Part shown: positions 35,629 to 43,366 of the stretch, one piece after another
Numbering within the stretch: the first letter of the stretch is position 1
How the letters are laid out: each line of letters opens with the position of its first letter
Source: a virus
Direction: 5' to 3' (one strand)
Length of the DNA: 64,000 bases
Virus record (IMG/VR): IMGVR_UViG_3300031715_000002
Location: 1-64,000 of that record
Position numbers and translations under genes: made by a program
The notes under the pieces: generated by a model
Databases searched by the model: none
What the model was told of the DNA's origin: nothing
Seen by the model: only the letters and a program-made list of their open reading frames with translations

Positions 35629-35985
35629 TTACGCCCCCATCCCCATCTGAATTCGGTAGCCCATGTGCTTCAACCAGTCTATCGAAACTGAGAGCACTGG
35701 CATTTCCGACTGGCGGTTGAGTTCGTGATATTCGCGGCGGGTGCGCTGGTAGATCGGGCAATCTGGCGTGACACGCACCGGCATGGCGAAGGCTTCTTTG
35801 GCCTGGATGTACTTGACACGCGACCGCGACCCGCCCACGAGGAACATGCCGGTCAAGATGAACAGCTTGGCGTCCTCGAAAGGAACATCGGCAACGAACT
35901 TGCGCTCATGGTCCAAGTACATGACGCTCTGTGCTTTAGTGGCGGATACCGCATCCGCAATGTGTTTTTCTTGGAGGAGTGCCAT
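35629..35985 (-). CDS. Conserved small phage protein, unknown function
   Basis: 118 aa from ATG 35985. The longer frame opening at GTG 36069 adds a Ser/Arg-rich N-terminus that looks non-coding, so the internal ATG was chosen, although its ribosome site is weak. The sequence (LFILTGMFLVGGSRSRVKYI, then IYQRTRREYHELNRQSEMPV) is globular alpha/beta. It is the first leftward gene after the divergent gap, so it may head the packaging operon. Confidence 0.5.
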   Translation of the reverse strand: MALLQEKHIADAVSATKAQSVMYLDHERKFVADVPFEDAKLFILTGMFLVGGSRSRVKYIQAKEAFAMPVRVTPDCPIYQRTRREYHELNRQSEMPVLSVSIDWLKHMGYRIQMGMGA

Positions 35986-36186
35986 CGGAAGGAATTTTGA
36001 CCGGCTGGAAATAGAACCGCCCCGCGGTGTCGGGCTACCGCAGGTGATTCTATCCAGCCACGCGCTCACAGCTTAGCGGACCCGCGCGTCGGCCCGTAGT
36101 GCGGTGATTGCTTAGGACGTTGTGCCCTTTGGCATTTCGTAAGCGATTGTACCTTATAGCGCAATGGTAATGGAAGAAAAATGCCA

Positions 36187-36216
36187 TTGACTCCACAGGA
36201 TTACATGTTATATCCT
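36187..36216 (+). promoter_or_regulatory. Sigma70-like promoter for plus-strand cassette
   Basis: TTGACT (36187-36192), 18-nt spacer, TATCCT (36211-36216). The predicted transcription start falls only a few nt before ATG 36227, so the first gene may be read from a nearly leaderless mRNA. Prediction from sequence only. Confidence 0.45.
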
Positions 36217-36226
36217 ATGTTGTCTC

Positions 36227-36424
36227 ATGATTCCATCGAAGCCGCACCCAAAGCGCTCCACAGACCCTCAGATGGACGGCTACCTCACACCACAGCAGGC
36301 GGCCAAGGCGATAGGCGTCACGCGGAGGACCATCTACAGAATGATCTCAACTCATAAGCTCAAGGCGCGGCAACCCAGCGGCCCACATGGGGTGTGGCGG
36401 ATAAGGCGGGAGGATCTACCGTGA
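36227..36424 (+). CDS. Excisionase-family HTH protein
   Basis: 65 aa. GYLTPQQAAKAIGVTRRTIY then RMISTHKLKARQ and WRIRREDL is the MerR/excisionase-type HTH_17 motif. It binds DNA as a Xis or small regulator. No ribosome site precedes the ATG, consistent with a near-leaderless message. It heads a run of plus-strand microgenes and its stop overlaps the next start as GTGA. Confidence 0.75.
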   Translation: MIPSKPHPKRSTDPQMDGYLTPQQAAKAIGVTRRTIYRMISTHKLKARQPSGPHGVWRIRREDLP

Positions 36425-36666
36425 CCGGTGAACTGCAAGAGATGTACATCGCTCTCGGGATATCTCTGTTGTCTCTTATCGCGAGTTGTATCGTACTTAG
36501 AATCCCACACCGCCTGTTTCACCAGTGGGAAAAGTGGCAGGAGATTCCACCAGACCCAATTGGCATTCAATCCCTGTACTTGATTCAAGAGCGCTGCTGC
36601 AAGACGTGCGGGCTGAATAAAGATGAGGTGATCGACAAGGTTACCGGGAGGTTGGCGTTGCTATGA
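36421..36666 (+). CDS. Single-span membrane protein with CxxC
   Basis: 81 aa from GTG 36421, overlapping the preceding stop and preceded by GGGAGGA. One hydrophobic helix at about residues 8-28 (MYIALGISLLSLIASCIVL) is followed by a polar domain with ERCCKTCGLN, a possible metal site. Function unknown. Confidence 0.55.
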   Translation: MTGELQEMYIALGISLLSLIASCIVLRIPHRLFHQWEKWQEIPPDPIGIQSLYLIQERCCKTCGLNKDEVIDKVTGRLALL

Positions 36667-36812
36667 CTATGCTCCAGGACGCCATCGCGCGCGTTTACCG
36701 GCAGTTGCAGTATGCACTTGACCGCCGAGAACTGAACGCCAAAGAGCGTCGCCTGTTTGAGATTACGAGGGCCGCTACGGAGCGATACAGCCGAGAGGAA
36801 ACGAGGAAATAA
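36663..36812 (+). CDS. 49-aa basic helical microprotein
   Basis: ATG overlaps the previous stop (ATGA). Strongly charged helix (YRQLQYALDRRELNAKERRL ending EETRK). The overlap on the left and an ordinary 4-nt gap on the right support a genuine gene, though no family is known. Confidence 0.5.
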   Translation: MTMLQDAIARVYRQLQYALDRRELNAKERRLFEITRAATERYSREETRK

Positions 36813-36816
36813 AGTC

Positions 36817-36948
36817 ATGTTCTTTCGCGTCCAAGCCGCGCCACGCCGCGCTGAAGCACCGACTGATACTCAGGGGCCTGCCAGCAATTCGGAAGGCGCA
36901 GAACGCCCACGGCACATCGACGCATGGAATCCGAGCGGCAAGGTGTAG
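36817..36948 (+). CDS. 43-aa microprotein, unknown function
   Basis: ATG 36817 with GAGGAAA upstream. Arg/Ala/Pro-rich and probably disordered (APRRAEAPTDTQGPASNSEG). Last gene of the run; weak support beyond context. The 159 nt before the next gene contain no convincing terminator. Confidence 0.35.
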   Translation: MFFRVQAAPRRAEAPTDTQGPASNSEGAERPRHIDAWNPSGKV

Positions 36949-37107
36949 GGATACCCCCAAACGCGGGGAGTACCTAACTCGTACTACCCGCATCTTTTCC
37001 CTTGCAATGATCGCTATCCAAGCGCAGAATGAGAATTGCCAAGCGGTTCCTACACACTCTGGATCAGAGCAAAAGGTGCTGAGAACCGTGAGGCAAATTT
37101 TACTCAT

Positions 37108-38463
37108 ATGACACCAACAGCAGATCGTCCCACCACGCCGGAAGGCAACCTGATCTACCGTATCCCCGAGGGCAACATGGAGGCCCTTAAGGTTCGGGTT
37201 GAGAAACTGAACCGCCGCGCCGCCAAGCTGCACATGGGGCCGCTGGTGCTGTCTGAGATCGGCGAGGCATTCGAGACGCGCGTAAAGCACGCCGATTCGA
37301 CTGGCGACTTCGGCCCGCGCCGCCGCATCGAGTATCAGTTACGCTTTGCCCTCGTGACACTCACTGGAAACTGCCCGCGCGTCAACGGTTGGGCCATGGC
37401 CGCTACCATTCAGCACGAAGATGGCGGAAATATTCTGCGCACCGTGCCGGGATTTGAAACCAGCCTGCCGCTTGAGTATCGTACCGCCGAAACTGGATGC
37501 GATCATTGCCAAACCAAACGCATCCGCAAGGACACCTATGTCCTTCAGTCCGAAACCGGCGAATGGAAGCAGGTCGGGCGCAACTGCCTTGCCGATTTCT
37601 TGCGCACCGAGAACGCAGCGGGATTGGCTGAATACGCCGAACTGCTTGCGGGGCTGGACGGCGAGCTTGGCGCTTACGAGGATGAGGGTTTCGGCGGCTC
37701 TGGCATCCGGGTTTACTGGAACACGCTAACGTTGCTCACCCAGGTTGCTTGCTGCGTACGCGCCGATGGATGGTGCTCTCGGACAGAGGCGCGGAACTCT
37801 TATGTTCCCAAGTGCGCTACGGTAGACGCCGCGCTCAATTGCTTCGACCAGAACTTCTGGGACCGGCTCACGGCCAGCAAGCAAGCTGCGTACACCCCGA
37901 CCGAAGAGGATAAAGCCAAGGCAACCGGCGCTATCGAATGGGCACAATCGCTCTCAGCCGATGTCACCAACGATTACCTCTGGAACATTCGCGTCGTCAG
38001 CCAGCGTGAGCAGATTGGCCCGCGCGAAGCCGGCTTGGCCGGTTCCATCATCGCCGCCTACAACCGCTATCTGGAACAAGAGATGGCCCGCAAGTACGAA
38101 CGCGATAATCCGAGCAACTGGTTCGGCGAAGTCGGCAAGCGCGAAGTATTCACGTTTACCGTGATGGGTTTGCGCGAAATGGAGAACGATTTTGGCCTGA
38201 CTACGCTGGTAACGTTCCGCGATGCCGCCGGCAACCGCGCGAAGTGGTTCTGCTCCGGGGAATGCAGCATGGAGGTCGGCTCCGTGGTTACGGTAAAGGC
38301 GACCGTCAAAGAGCACGACGAATATAAGGGAAGCAAGCAGACGCTGCTGAGCCGTGTGTCTCTGTACGATGCGGCCGCAGAGGCGGCGGCAAAGGCTGAA
38401 AAGAAAGTAGCCGCCAAAGCCGCTCGCAATGCAGCCAAGGCCAACTTGCAGGAGGTGGCTTAA
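37108..38463 (+). CDS. Conserved phage protein with zinc knuckle and OB-like tail
   Basis: 451 aa from ATG 37108; a start 72 nt earlier is possible. It has CDHCQTKRIRKDTYVL and WKQVGRNCLADF (about residues 132-175), a four-Cys zinc site typical of a large but unnamed phage family. A basic helical middle follows. Near the C-terminus, KWFCSGECSMEVGSVVTVKA then KEHDEYKGSKQTLLSRV looks like an OB-type nucleic-acid-binding segment, ending in an Ala/Lys helix. Probably a DNA-handling protein. Confidence 0.6.
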   Translation: MTPTADRPTTPEGNLIYRIPEGNMEALKVRVEKLNRRAAKLHMGPLVLSEIGEAFETRVKHADSTGDFGPRRRIEYQLRFALVTLTGNCPRVNGWAMAATIQHEDGGNILRTVPGFETSLPLEYRTAETGCDHCQTKRIRKDTYVLQSETGEWKQVGRNCLADFLRTENAAGLAEYAELLAGLDGELGAYEDEGFGGSGIRVYWNTLTLLTQVACCVRADGWCSRTEARNSYVPKCATVDAALNCFDQNFWDRLTASKQAAYTPTEEDKAKATGAIEWAQSLSADVTNDYLWNIRVVSQREQIGPREAGLAGSIIAAYNRYLEQEMARKYERDNPSNWFGEVGKREVFTFTVMGLREMENDFGLTTLVTFRDAAGNRAKWFCSGECSMEVGSVVTVKATVKEHDEYKGSKQTLLSRVSLYDAAAEAAAKAEKKVAAKAARNAAKANLQEVA

Positions 38464-38609
38464 TGATCCGCTACACCATCACCACGAATGGCTACGGCAC
38501 CATCGAGCTTGGCGGGATGGCCGATAAGGCCATCGAGTACGAACGGGAGCGCGCCAAGATGACGGCGGGGCAGCGCGCGGCGAGCCTGTGCGCGCAGGAG
38601 AGGGACTGA
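38463..38609 (+). CDS. 48-aa microprotein, unknown function
   Basis: ATG overlaps the stop of the large upstream gene (TAATG). Opening MIRYTITTNGYGTIELGGMA then a charged helix (DKAIEYERERAKMTAG). First of four short genes that follow one another by overlapping starts and stops. Confidence 0.5.
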   Translation: MIRYTITTNGYGTIELGGMADKAIEYERERAKMTAGQRAASLCAQERD

Positions 38610-38764
38610 TGACTTGGGACGAAGAAACCGAGAACTTTCTGCCGGCCCAATGCGATTGCGGCAACTGCGATGAGTGTTGTGAGCGCGCAGTGCGCGAGAT
38701 GAACCGCGCGGGAGAGGTCGAGGAACAACAACTGGCGGTCGAACTGCCGGAGGAACTTCAATGA
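38609..38764 (+). CDS. 51-aa acidic Cys-rich microprotein
   Basis: Starts in the TGATG overlap with the previous gene. Five Cys near the N-terminus (CDCGNCDECC) suggest metal binding; the rest is an acidic helix (EMNRAGEVEEQQLAVELPEE). Function unknown. Confidence 0.5.
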   Translation: MTWDEETENFLPAQCDCGNCDECCERAVREMNRAGEVEEQQLAVELPEELQ

Positions 38765-38895
38765 TCCTCTGCTCTCTCGTTTGCCTCGCTATTGTGGTCT
38801 GCCCAATCGCGCTTGGCGCGGTGCTCTGGTGGGCCGCAGAACGCACGGCACTGGTGGTCGATGAATGGCTGGAGGGACGCCATGAGTTGGATTGA
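38761..38895 (+). CDS. 44-aa single-span membrane peptide
   Basis: ATG overlaps the upstream stop (ATGA). A hydrophobic N-terminal helix (CSLVCLAIVVCPIALGAVLW) is followed by a short charged tail. Possibly a small holin-like or membrane-targeting peptide; no more can be said. Confidence 0.5.
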   Translation: MILCSLVCLAIVVCPIALGAVLWWAAERTALVVDEWLEGRHELD

Positions 38896-39007
38896 GATCA
38901 CCATAGCGTGGATCTTTGCAGTATGGATGCCGCTGTCGTTTGTGGCCGTGATGGTCTGGGCGGCATGGCAAGGAATCAAGTTTCTCGCGGCGCTGCTGCG
39001 AGGTTGA
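38882..39007 (+). CDS. 41-aa single-span membrane peptide
   Basis: ATG 38882 lies 14 nt inside the previous gene. The product is almost wholly hydrophobic (ITIAWIFAVWMPLSFVAVMV) with a short basic end (LLRG). Two adjacent tiny membrane genes suggest a pair, as in some holin-antiholin sets. That is inference from layout. Confidence 0.5.
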   Translation: MSWIEITIAWIFAVWMPLSFVAVMVWAAWQGIKFLAALLRG

Positions 39008-39165
39008 GCCGGGATGGCTCCCGTTAGCCCTTTGGGCGAAAGGCCAGTTGCCGGACTTACAACCGGTAGCCAACCGCCATGGTGGCAGTGCGCGAAAGCT
39101 GGCGGTGACTTTTTGCGGAAGAGTTGGGTTTTCAAGACGAAAACTCACCGAAATTTATAGCGAGT

Positions 39166-39195
39166 TTGCAAAGTTTACGGCCCTTGCCCTATAAT
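39166..39195 (+). promoter_or_regulatory. Strong sigma70-like promoter
   Basis: TTGCAA (39166-39171), 18-nt spacer, perfect TATAAT (39190-39195). No good protein-coding gene follows directly; a structured RNA candidate does. Confidence 0.55.
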
Positions 39196-39201
39196 GGGGT
39201 T

Positions 39202-39302
39202 CCCAGTCTCTCCGCGGGGATTGGAAAGGTCGTATAGAGCGATACCACGGGCGGTTGCGCTATCAGCCGCCCAGTCGCTCTCAACCCTATAGCGAGGGTT
39301 TG
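39202..39302 (+). ncRNA. Candidate small structured RNA
   Basis: Immediately after the TATAAT promoter lies a nested hairpin: an outer stem GAGCGA/TCGCTC enclosing an inner GGGCGG/CCGCCC, followed by a second hairpin AACCCT-ATAGCG-AGGGTT. The region has no plausible protein gene. It could be a regulatory RNA or a structured 5' leader. There is no clear U-rich terminator, so the 3' end is unknown. Confidence 0.4.
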
Positions 39303-39662
39303 TGAGAACAATCAAACGAAGGCCATCCCGAAGCATTAACCCAACACACCCTCATACCGCGCTTCGCTCATTTCGAGGTGCGGCGGGTGTCTTGCGCCGC
39401 GTGTGGTGGACCTCCGGCACAAGCGTTTCTCGAAGCCAACCATCGCAACCAGTTGCTTTACTATCTAGCCCGATACCCCAGTCCCCGAGGGGGATGCGCG
39501 CGGATACCTGCGTCTGGCTGACGTAGGTTAAAACTCCGGAGACCTGCGCTTAATGGGCTTGCGCAGGCTGAACCGGTTAGATGGTTTAGCTTTAGAGTTT
39601 ACCCGCATAGGGAAGGCTAAGGATTTGAAGAAAACACCTAGCCCAAGGGCGTTTTGCGTACT
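39303..39662. other. Gap; weak plus-strand ORF only
   Basis: About 360 nt. A possible frame at 39378..39521 from GTG (47 aa) has a CAAC pair and a natural-looking sequence (EANHRNQLLYYLARYPSPRG), but its ribosome site is poor and it may be the remnant of a larger gene. Nothing else supported. Confidence 0.3.
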
Positions 39663-39936
39663 TTATTTCCCCAACCTGAACATCGCACGCATCCGCATTG
39701 CCCCTTCTGCCTCGGTAATCGGCTTCTCTGCGCATACCCCATGGCTGCAAATCAATCCACGCGGCCCTGTCCCCATCAATCGGCACACCATCGGGCGCAC
39801 TTCGTAAACGGAGCATCTGTGGTCCTTCAACAGACTGCAATCAAGCGTTCCGGACTTATGCGCCATGAACAGGCTTCGGTCGCCTTCCGGCTCATGGCCG
39901 ATGAACTCAGAGATGCGCTCCCATTCAACCCGCGTC
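39663..39936 (-). pseudogene. 5'-truncated YkgJ-like cysteine-cluster protein
   Basis: The frame reads TRVEWERISEFIGHEPEGDR and then LDCSLLKDHRCSVYEVRPMV with CRLMG and a later CSHG. CSVYEVRPMVCR is the YkgJ (zinc or iron-sulphur cysteine cluster) signature. The first CxxxC part of the family is missing. Upstream the frame runs into the ISL3 transposase remnant at about 39936, so the 5' end has been lost. The first in-frame ATG (39866) gives a 67-aa fragment only. Confidence 0.6.
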
Positions 39937-40741
39937 TTTGCGGCGGCGAAGGATCAGGTGGCGCTCGTGCATCAACTTCCGGCGCTGCTTGACCTCCATC
40001 GACTCCCTGAGTTCCTTGCGGACGGCATCCAGGCAGTGATTCGCTATCTTGACCACATGGAACTTGTCCACCACGACTTTGGCATTGGGCAGCACCTTCA
40101 GTGCTGCGTCCCTGTAGGGACGCCACATATCCATCGTCACGATATCTACGGCGTTCTTATTCAACCGTTCAGTCATCCACTTGATTACAGTGGGCTTATT
40201 CCGGTCCACCAAAAGGTCGATAAGCGAATTCATCTCGACGTTCGTGAGCACACACCGGGGCTTGCGGATCAGGAACAACTCGTCAATGCCTAACCAATTC
40301 GGCGTCACCGGACGGTACTCGGCGTCGAGCTTGTCCGTGTGCTCCGTGAAGATGTTGCGGACGGTCTTCTCGTCAACACCAACGTCGGCGGCGACTTCCG
40401 TGAACGTGCGCTCCAAGGAACGCTTCTTGATGTACTCGATCAGGCGGCGAGTCATCGTGCGCTTCTCGTCCATGTCGGGGAGAACCTGCTGGAAGGTCTT
40501 TCCGCAGTCGCCGCACTTGTACCGCACCCGCATGACCTTCAGGCCCACCCGGCTTACCGTGGATGGGCGTATCTCCGAAGTGCTGTTCCTCCACGCCATG
40601 CCGATTCAGCTTCGGCGGCGTGACTCCACAGCGAACACAACACACGGGAGCCTTGGTGTACTCTGCCGTAATCACCATGTCGTCGTCGTTGTGGTTTGTT
40701 TCCAACACGTTCCAGTCTTTCAATCCAATGATATTGGGCAC
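39925..40741 (-). pseudogene. ISL3-family transposase remnant A (frameshifted and truncated)
   Basis: Reading from GTG 40741, the N-terminal zinc finger (CCVRCGVTPPKLNRHGVEEQ ... FGDTPIHGK) is in one frame and the rest (YKCGDCGKTFQQVLPDMDEK, IDELFLIRKPRC, DMWRPYRDAA, VVVDKFHVVKIAN) is in another. The switch is at about 40552, where one extra C breaks the frame. The ISL3 catalytic Asp motifs (GIDE, VVDKFH) are present but the protein stops after RRRKDAG, lacking the C-terminal Glu region. IS ends were not found. Confidence 0.8.
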
Positions 40742-41491
40742 TCTGTCATAATATCAAACATCGGATTACACTGTGGAGTACTCACGGTACTACTTTCGGA
40801 TTCTGCCGTGAAGAAGACTTGCTGAGAGAGACGGCCAGCGGCAATCTCGCAGTACTTCTCTTCGATCTCGATGCCAATACCACGACGCCCAAGGTGCTTT
40901 GCTGCCACCATTGTTGTGCCGCTCCCCATGAATGGGTCCAGGACGGTTTCCCCCGGTCTGCTCCCCAACGAAACAAGCCATTTCATCCAACTGAGTGGCT
41001 TTGGGCAGTGGCTTTGGGCACGGATGCCCATTCTTCTCGCCGATGTCGGTGCTGGAGATGGCGATGGCCTTCGATCCCTTATGCAAATCGGGAGATGAAC
41101 CGTAGAACATGCAGTGGGCAAGCGACGAAAACCCCCAAGCATTCCGGCCACACGCAGCAGGAAGAAACACTCCACCAACGGCTGTGGGGCGGGGGAAGTC
41201 CCACATCATCGTGCCAGCGCAAAAAACGATGGCCCTCTCTGAGTGCTTTATCGCTGCGTCAACCACGGGCACGACCACACTCAAGAAGTTGGCATATGTG
41301 TCGTCGTATGATGCGTACTTCTGCTTGGCTAGGTATTGTGGACGCTTCTCCTTCGATGCGTCATGGTTGCCGAGATTCACGCCGTAAGGTGGGTCCGTCA
41401 ATACCAGATGAACGGGTGCGAGTGCTGGTATAACGTCCCGGCTGTCGCCGTGGTAGATCGTAATTCCGTCCTGTTGGTAGTAAGGTTTCAA
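40720..41491 (-). pseudogene. DNA methyltransferase (N6-adenine/N4-cytosine, class beta) split by 13-bp duplication
   Basis: From TTG 41491 (AAGGA at 6-nt spacing) the protein reads YYQQDGITIYHGDSRDVI and TDPPYGV, the catalytic DPPY motif. In another frame downstream come DPFMGSGTTMVAAKHLGRRG and EEKYCEIAAGRL, the SAM-binding motif. The order DPPY then FMGSGTT is class beta. The frame breaks at a perfect 13-bp tandem duplication; removing one copy joins GHPCPKP to LSWMKWLV. It resembles the intact copy at 62923..63867. Confidence 0.85.
40994..41019. repeat. 13-bp tandem duplication
   Basis: AGTGGCTTTGGGC occurs twice in a row (40994-41006 and 41007-41019). Because 13 is not a multiple of three, the second copy puts the methyltransferase out of frame. 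Confidence 0.95.
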
Positions 41492-41606
41492 ATGATGTCC
41501 TTGGCGGATTCCGCCGTGTTCAACCACGCTACATTCCGATTTTGCATAGACGAGTTATTGGGGAGAACAGAGTACGAAACTCCACAGTCAAATCCGAATA
41601 GCCTTT

Positions 41607-41906
41607 TCAATTTGAATCAGCTTTTTCGCGGGAATCATACTCACGGTTCAGCCTTTCAATCTCAACCTCAAACGACATACCCCACAGAGCCTCGAACTTG
41701 TGCCGACCGAGGCGTTCTACTGAAAGCATCCCGGCTTGATGCCTTGCTGGCTTGCCAGAATGGGGTTCTTTGCCACTTTCCCGCCTCTGTGGGCCACGTT
41801 CGGCTCCCGGTTGAGGGATAATGGCACCCCCTCCCTTGCGCGTGGCATTGAGGCTTGTGCACTTCAGTGACTTTTTGCGGATCAGTGGCTTGCGGTGGGG
41901 AATCAT
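41607..41906 (-). CDS. Basic protein, unknown function
   Basis: 99 aa from ATG 41906, overlapping the C5 methyltransferase stop as ATGA. N-terminal half is Lys/Arg/Gly-rich (KKSLKCTSLNATRKGGGAII), C-terminal half is helical (RLGRHKFEALWGMSFEVEIE). Likely nucleic-acid binding. Coupling to the methyltransferase suggests a shared role in modification, but no family is recognised. Confidence 0.5.
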   Translation of the reverse strand: MIPHRKPLIRKKSLKCTSLNATRKGGGAIIPQPGAERGPQRRESGKEPHSGKPARHQAGMLSVERLGRHKFEALWGMSFEVEIERLNREYDSREKADSN

Positions 41907-42777
41907 CTGGACGGCCAAAAACATTCGGCAATATGGAGCGAAAGAGGGAATGGGATTCTGGCGATCATGGCGCTGGCGGCCTTGCGCCGCGGTGAATTGC
42001 TCGGGAAGTGGGCAGCCACGTCGGGATCTGCTAACCATGCGCGTCCGGAGTGCCCCGGCTGCTTCACTCCGCTCACCGCCACCGCCGCGCTCTGAAACGA
42101 GCCTCCCGCCATCCCCTTCTCGTGCTGATGGAAGTTGAAGCCGTCCACCTTGACGTGCCCCTTGGCCGAAACAGACGCCATCCCGAACTCAAGCGGCCCG
42201 CTGCGCACGATGCGACCGCCCACGTCTTCCACATCGCCCCAGAGGTAGTACGAGCCGTAGTGCGCCTTCGCCCGGCCTACCCACGGCTGCGCGCCCTTAA
42301 CGTTCTCGACCACCATGGGGATATAGCGTGGCGCGAATTCGCATCCGTCAAGTTTCGTGGCAGGGTGATAAATTCCGCAGCGTGCGCAACCATACGCCTC
42401 CGTGGCCGCTTCGCTGGCCTCTCGCTGGATGCGGAAGCAGGCGTCGAACAGAGCATTAAGGCTCTCTAGGCGGTCGCCGAACGGAGAATCCCGCTCCCAC
42501 CTCTGCCACCGAACCTCCGCTTGGCCAGATTCCACGGCATGGCCATGTAGGAGTACCGCTGGCACGGAGGCGAAGCGACAATGCAGGCGGCATCGCGAAA
42601 CTGGCTACCATGGATCGTGCGAACATCCTGAAGCACCAACTCCGCGCCTTCAGGCACAGGCCCATGGTGCGGGCAGTGCTCAATATCAAACCCGATTGCT
42701 CTACCGCCAAGCGAGAGCCAGCCCGCGCTCCATCCGAAGCTGCCTGCAAACAGTTCGATCATTAGAGGCGGGTTCAC
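41903..42777 (-). pseudogene. C5-cytosine DNA methyltransferase, frameshifted
   Basis: The N-terminal frame from GTG 42777 has LIELFAGSFGW-type motif I (IELFAGSFGWSAGWLSLGGR) and the catalytic ASPPCQRYSYMAMPW. After NLAK the frame goes wrong; the second frame continues AEVRWQRWERDSPFGD and contains VVENVKGAQPWVG (the ENV motif) and a target-recognition region. Restoring one G at about 42520 (AAGCGG to AAGGCGG) joins the two. The gene is complete otherwise. Reading of the start could also be at 42852. Confidence 0.8.
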
Positions 42778-42805
42778 GCAAAGAGTTCCTGGTTCTTGCT
42801 CTTGC

Positions 42806-43366
42806 TCATCGTGAAGCCCTCCGTCTTGATTCAGAAATGCTGGCAGGGTCACCGAAACGCAGGCGCGGTGGTGGCGTGGCCATTACTGGCTCCGCTGGAA
42901 TAGCGAGCGGTTCGCATTTCTCGCCGACCATCACAGCATCGCAGAAGGCCGCAATGCGCTCTTTGCTTGCGTGCTGGCCGTCCCAGTCTCCACCGTACCT
43001 TGGACCTTCGCCACGATCCGGTGAATGGAAACTACACTGCCCGAATCCCGGCAAGTCCACATAGAGCACTTGGGATGCTCGCTCACCAAACACCACGGCT
43101 GGATCTTCTTTCCAACCCCAAACAAACCCGAGCGATTCGCCGTGTATGCTCAGCAAGCGGCACAGTTCTCCGAGGGACCATTGCTTTACGTCGTAGGCCG
43201 CGCGCCGCCATTTGCCACGGCGGTAATCCTTAGCCCGGCTGCTACGCTTCTGGCAACGGAACAAGGCCACGGCGATTTCGCCGAGTGTCCCGCGTGAAGC
43301 CAACTCAGCATAGTACGCTTTGGTGACTTGCCCGTCGTTCTGCGAGAAAACCTGTGCCGCTGTCAT
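42806..43366 (-). CDS. Conserved phage protein, unknown function
   Basis: 186 aa with GGAG before the ATG and an ATGA overlap with the upstream gene. The motif VLYVDLPGFGQCSFHSPDRG then YGGDWDGQHASKERIAAFCD is shared by many phage proteins of unknown role. The basic N-terminal half (YRRGKWRRAAYDVK) suggests nucleic-acid contact. It lies beside a broken methyltransferase gene. Confidence 0.55.
   Translation of the reverse strand: MTAAQVFSQNDGQVTKAYYAELASRGTLGEIAVALFRCQKRSSRAKDYRRGKWRRAAYDVKQWSLGELCRLLSIHGESLGFVWGWKEDPAVVFGERASQVLYVDLPGFGQCSFHSPDRGEGPRYGGDWDGQHASKERIAAFCDAVMVGEKCEPLAIPAEPVMATPPPRLRFGDPASISESRRRASR

Noticed and set aside
39205-39240. CRISPR-repeat-like stretch (CTCCGCGGGGATTGGAAAG)
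   Set aside because: Only one copy exists, with no spaced repeats nearby.
41668-41931. 87-aa frame on the minus strand near the C5 methyltransferase
   Set aside because: Shadow of the 41607..41906 gene, which has the ATGA coupling and natural helical C-terminus.
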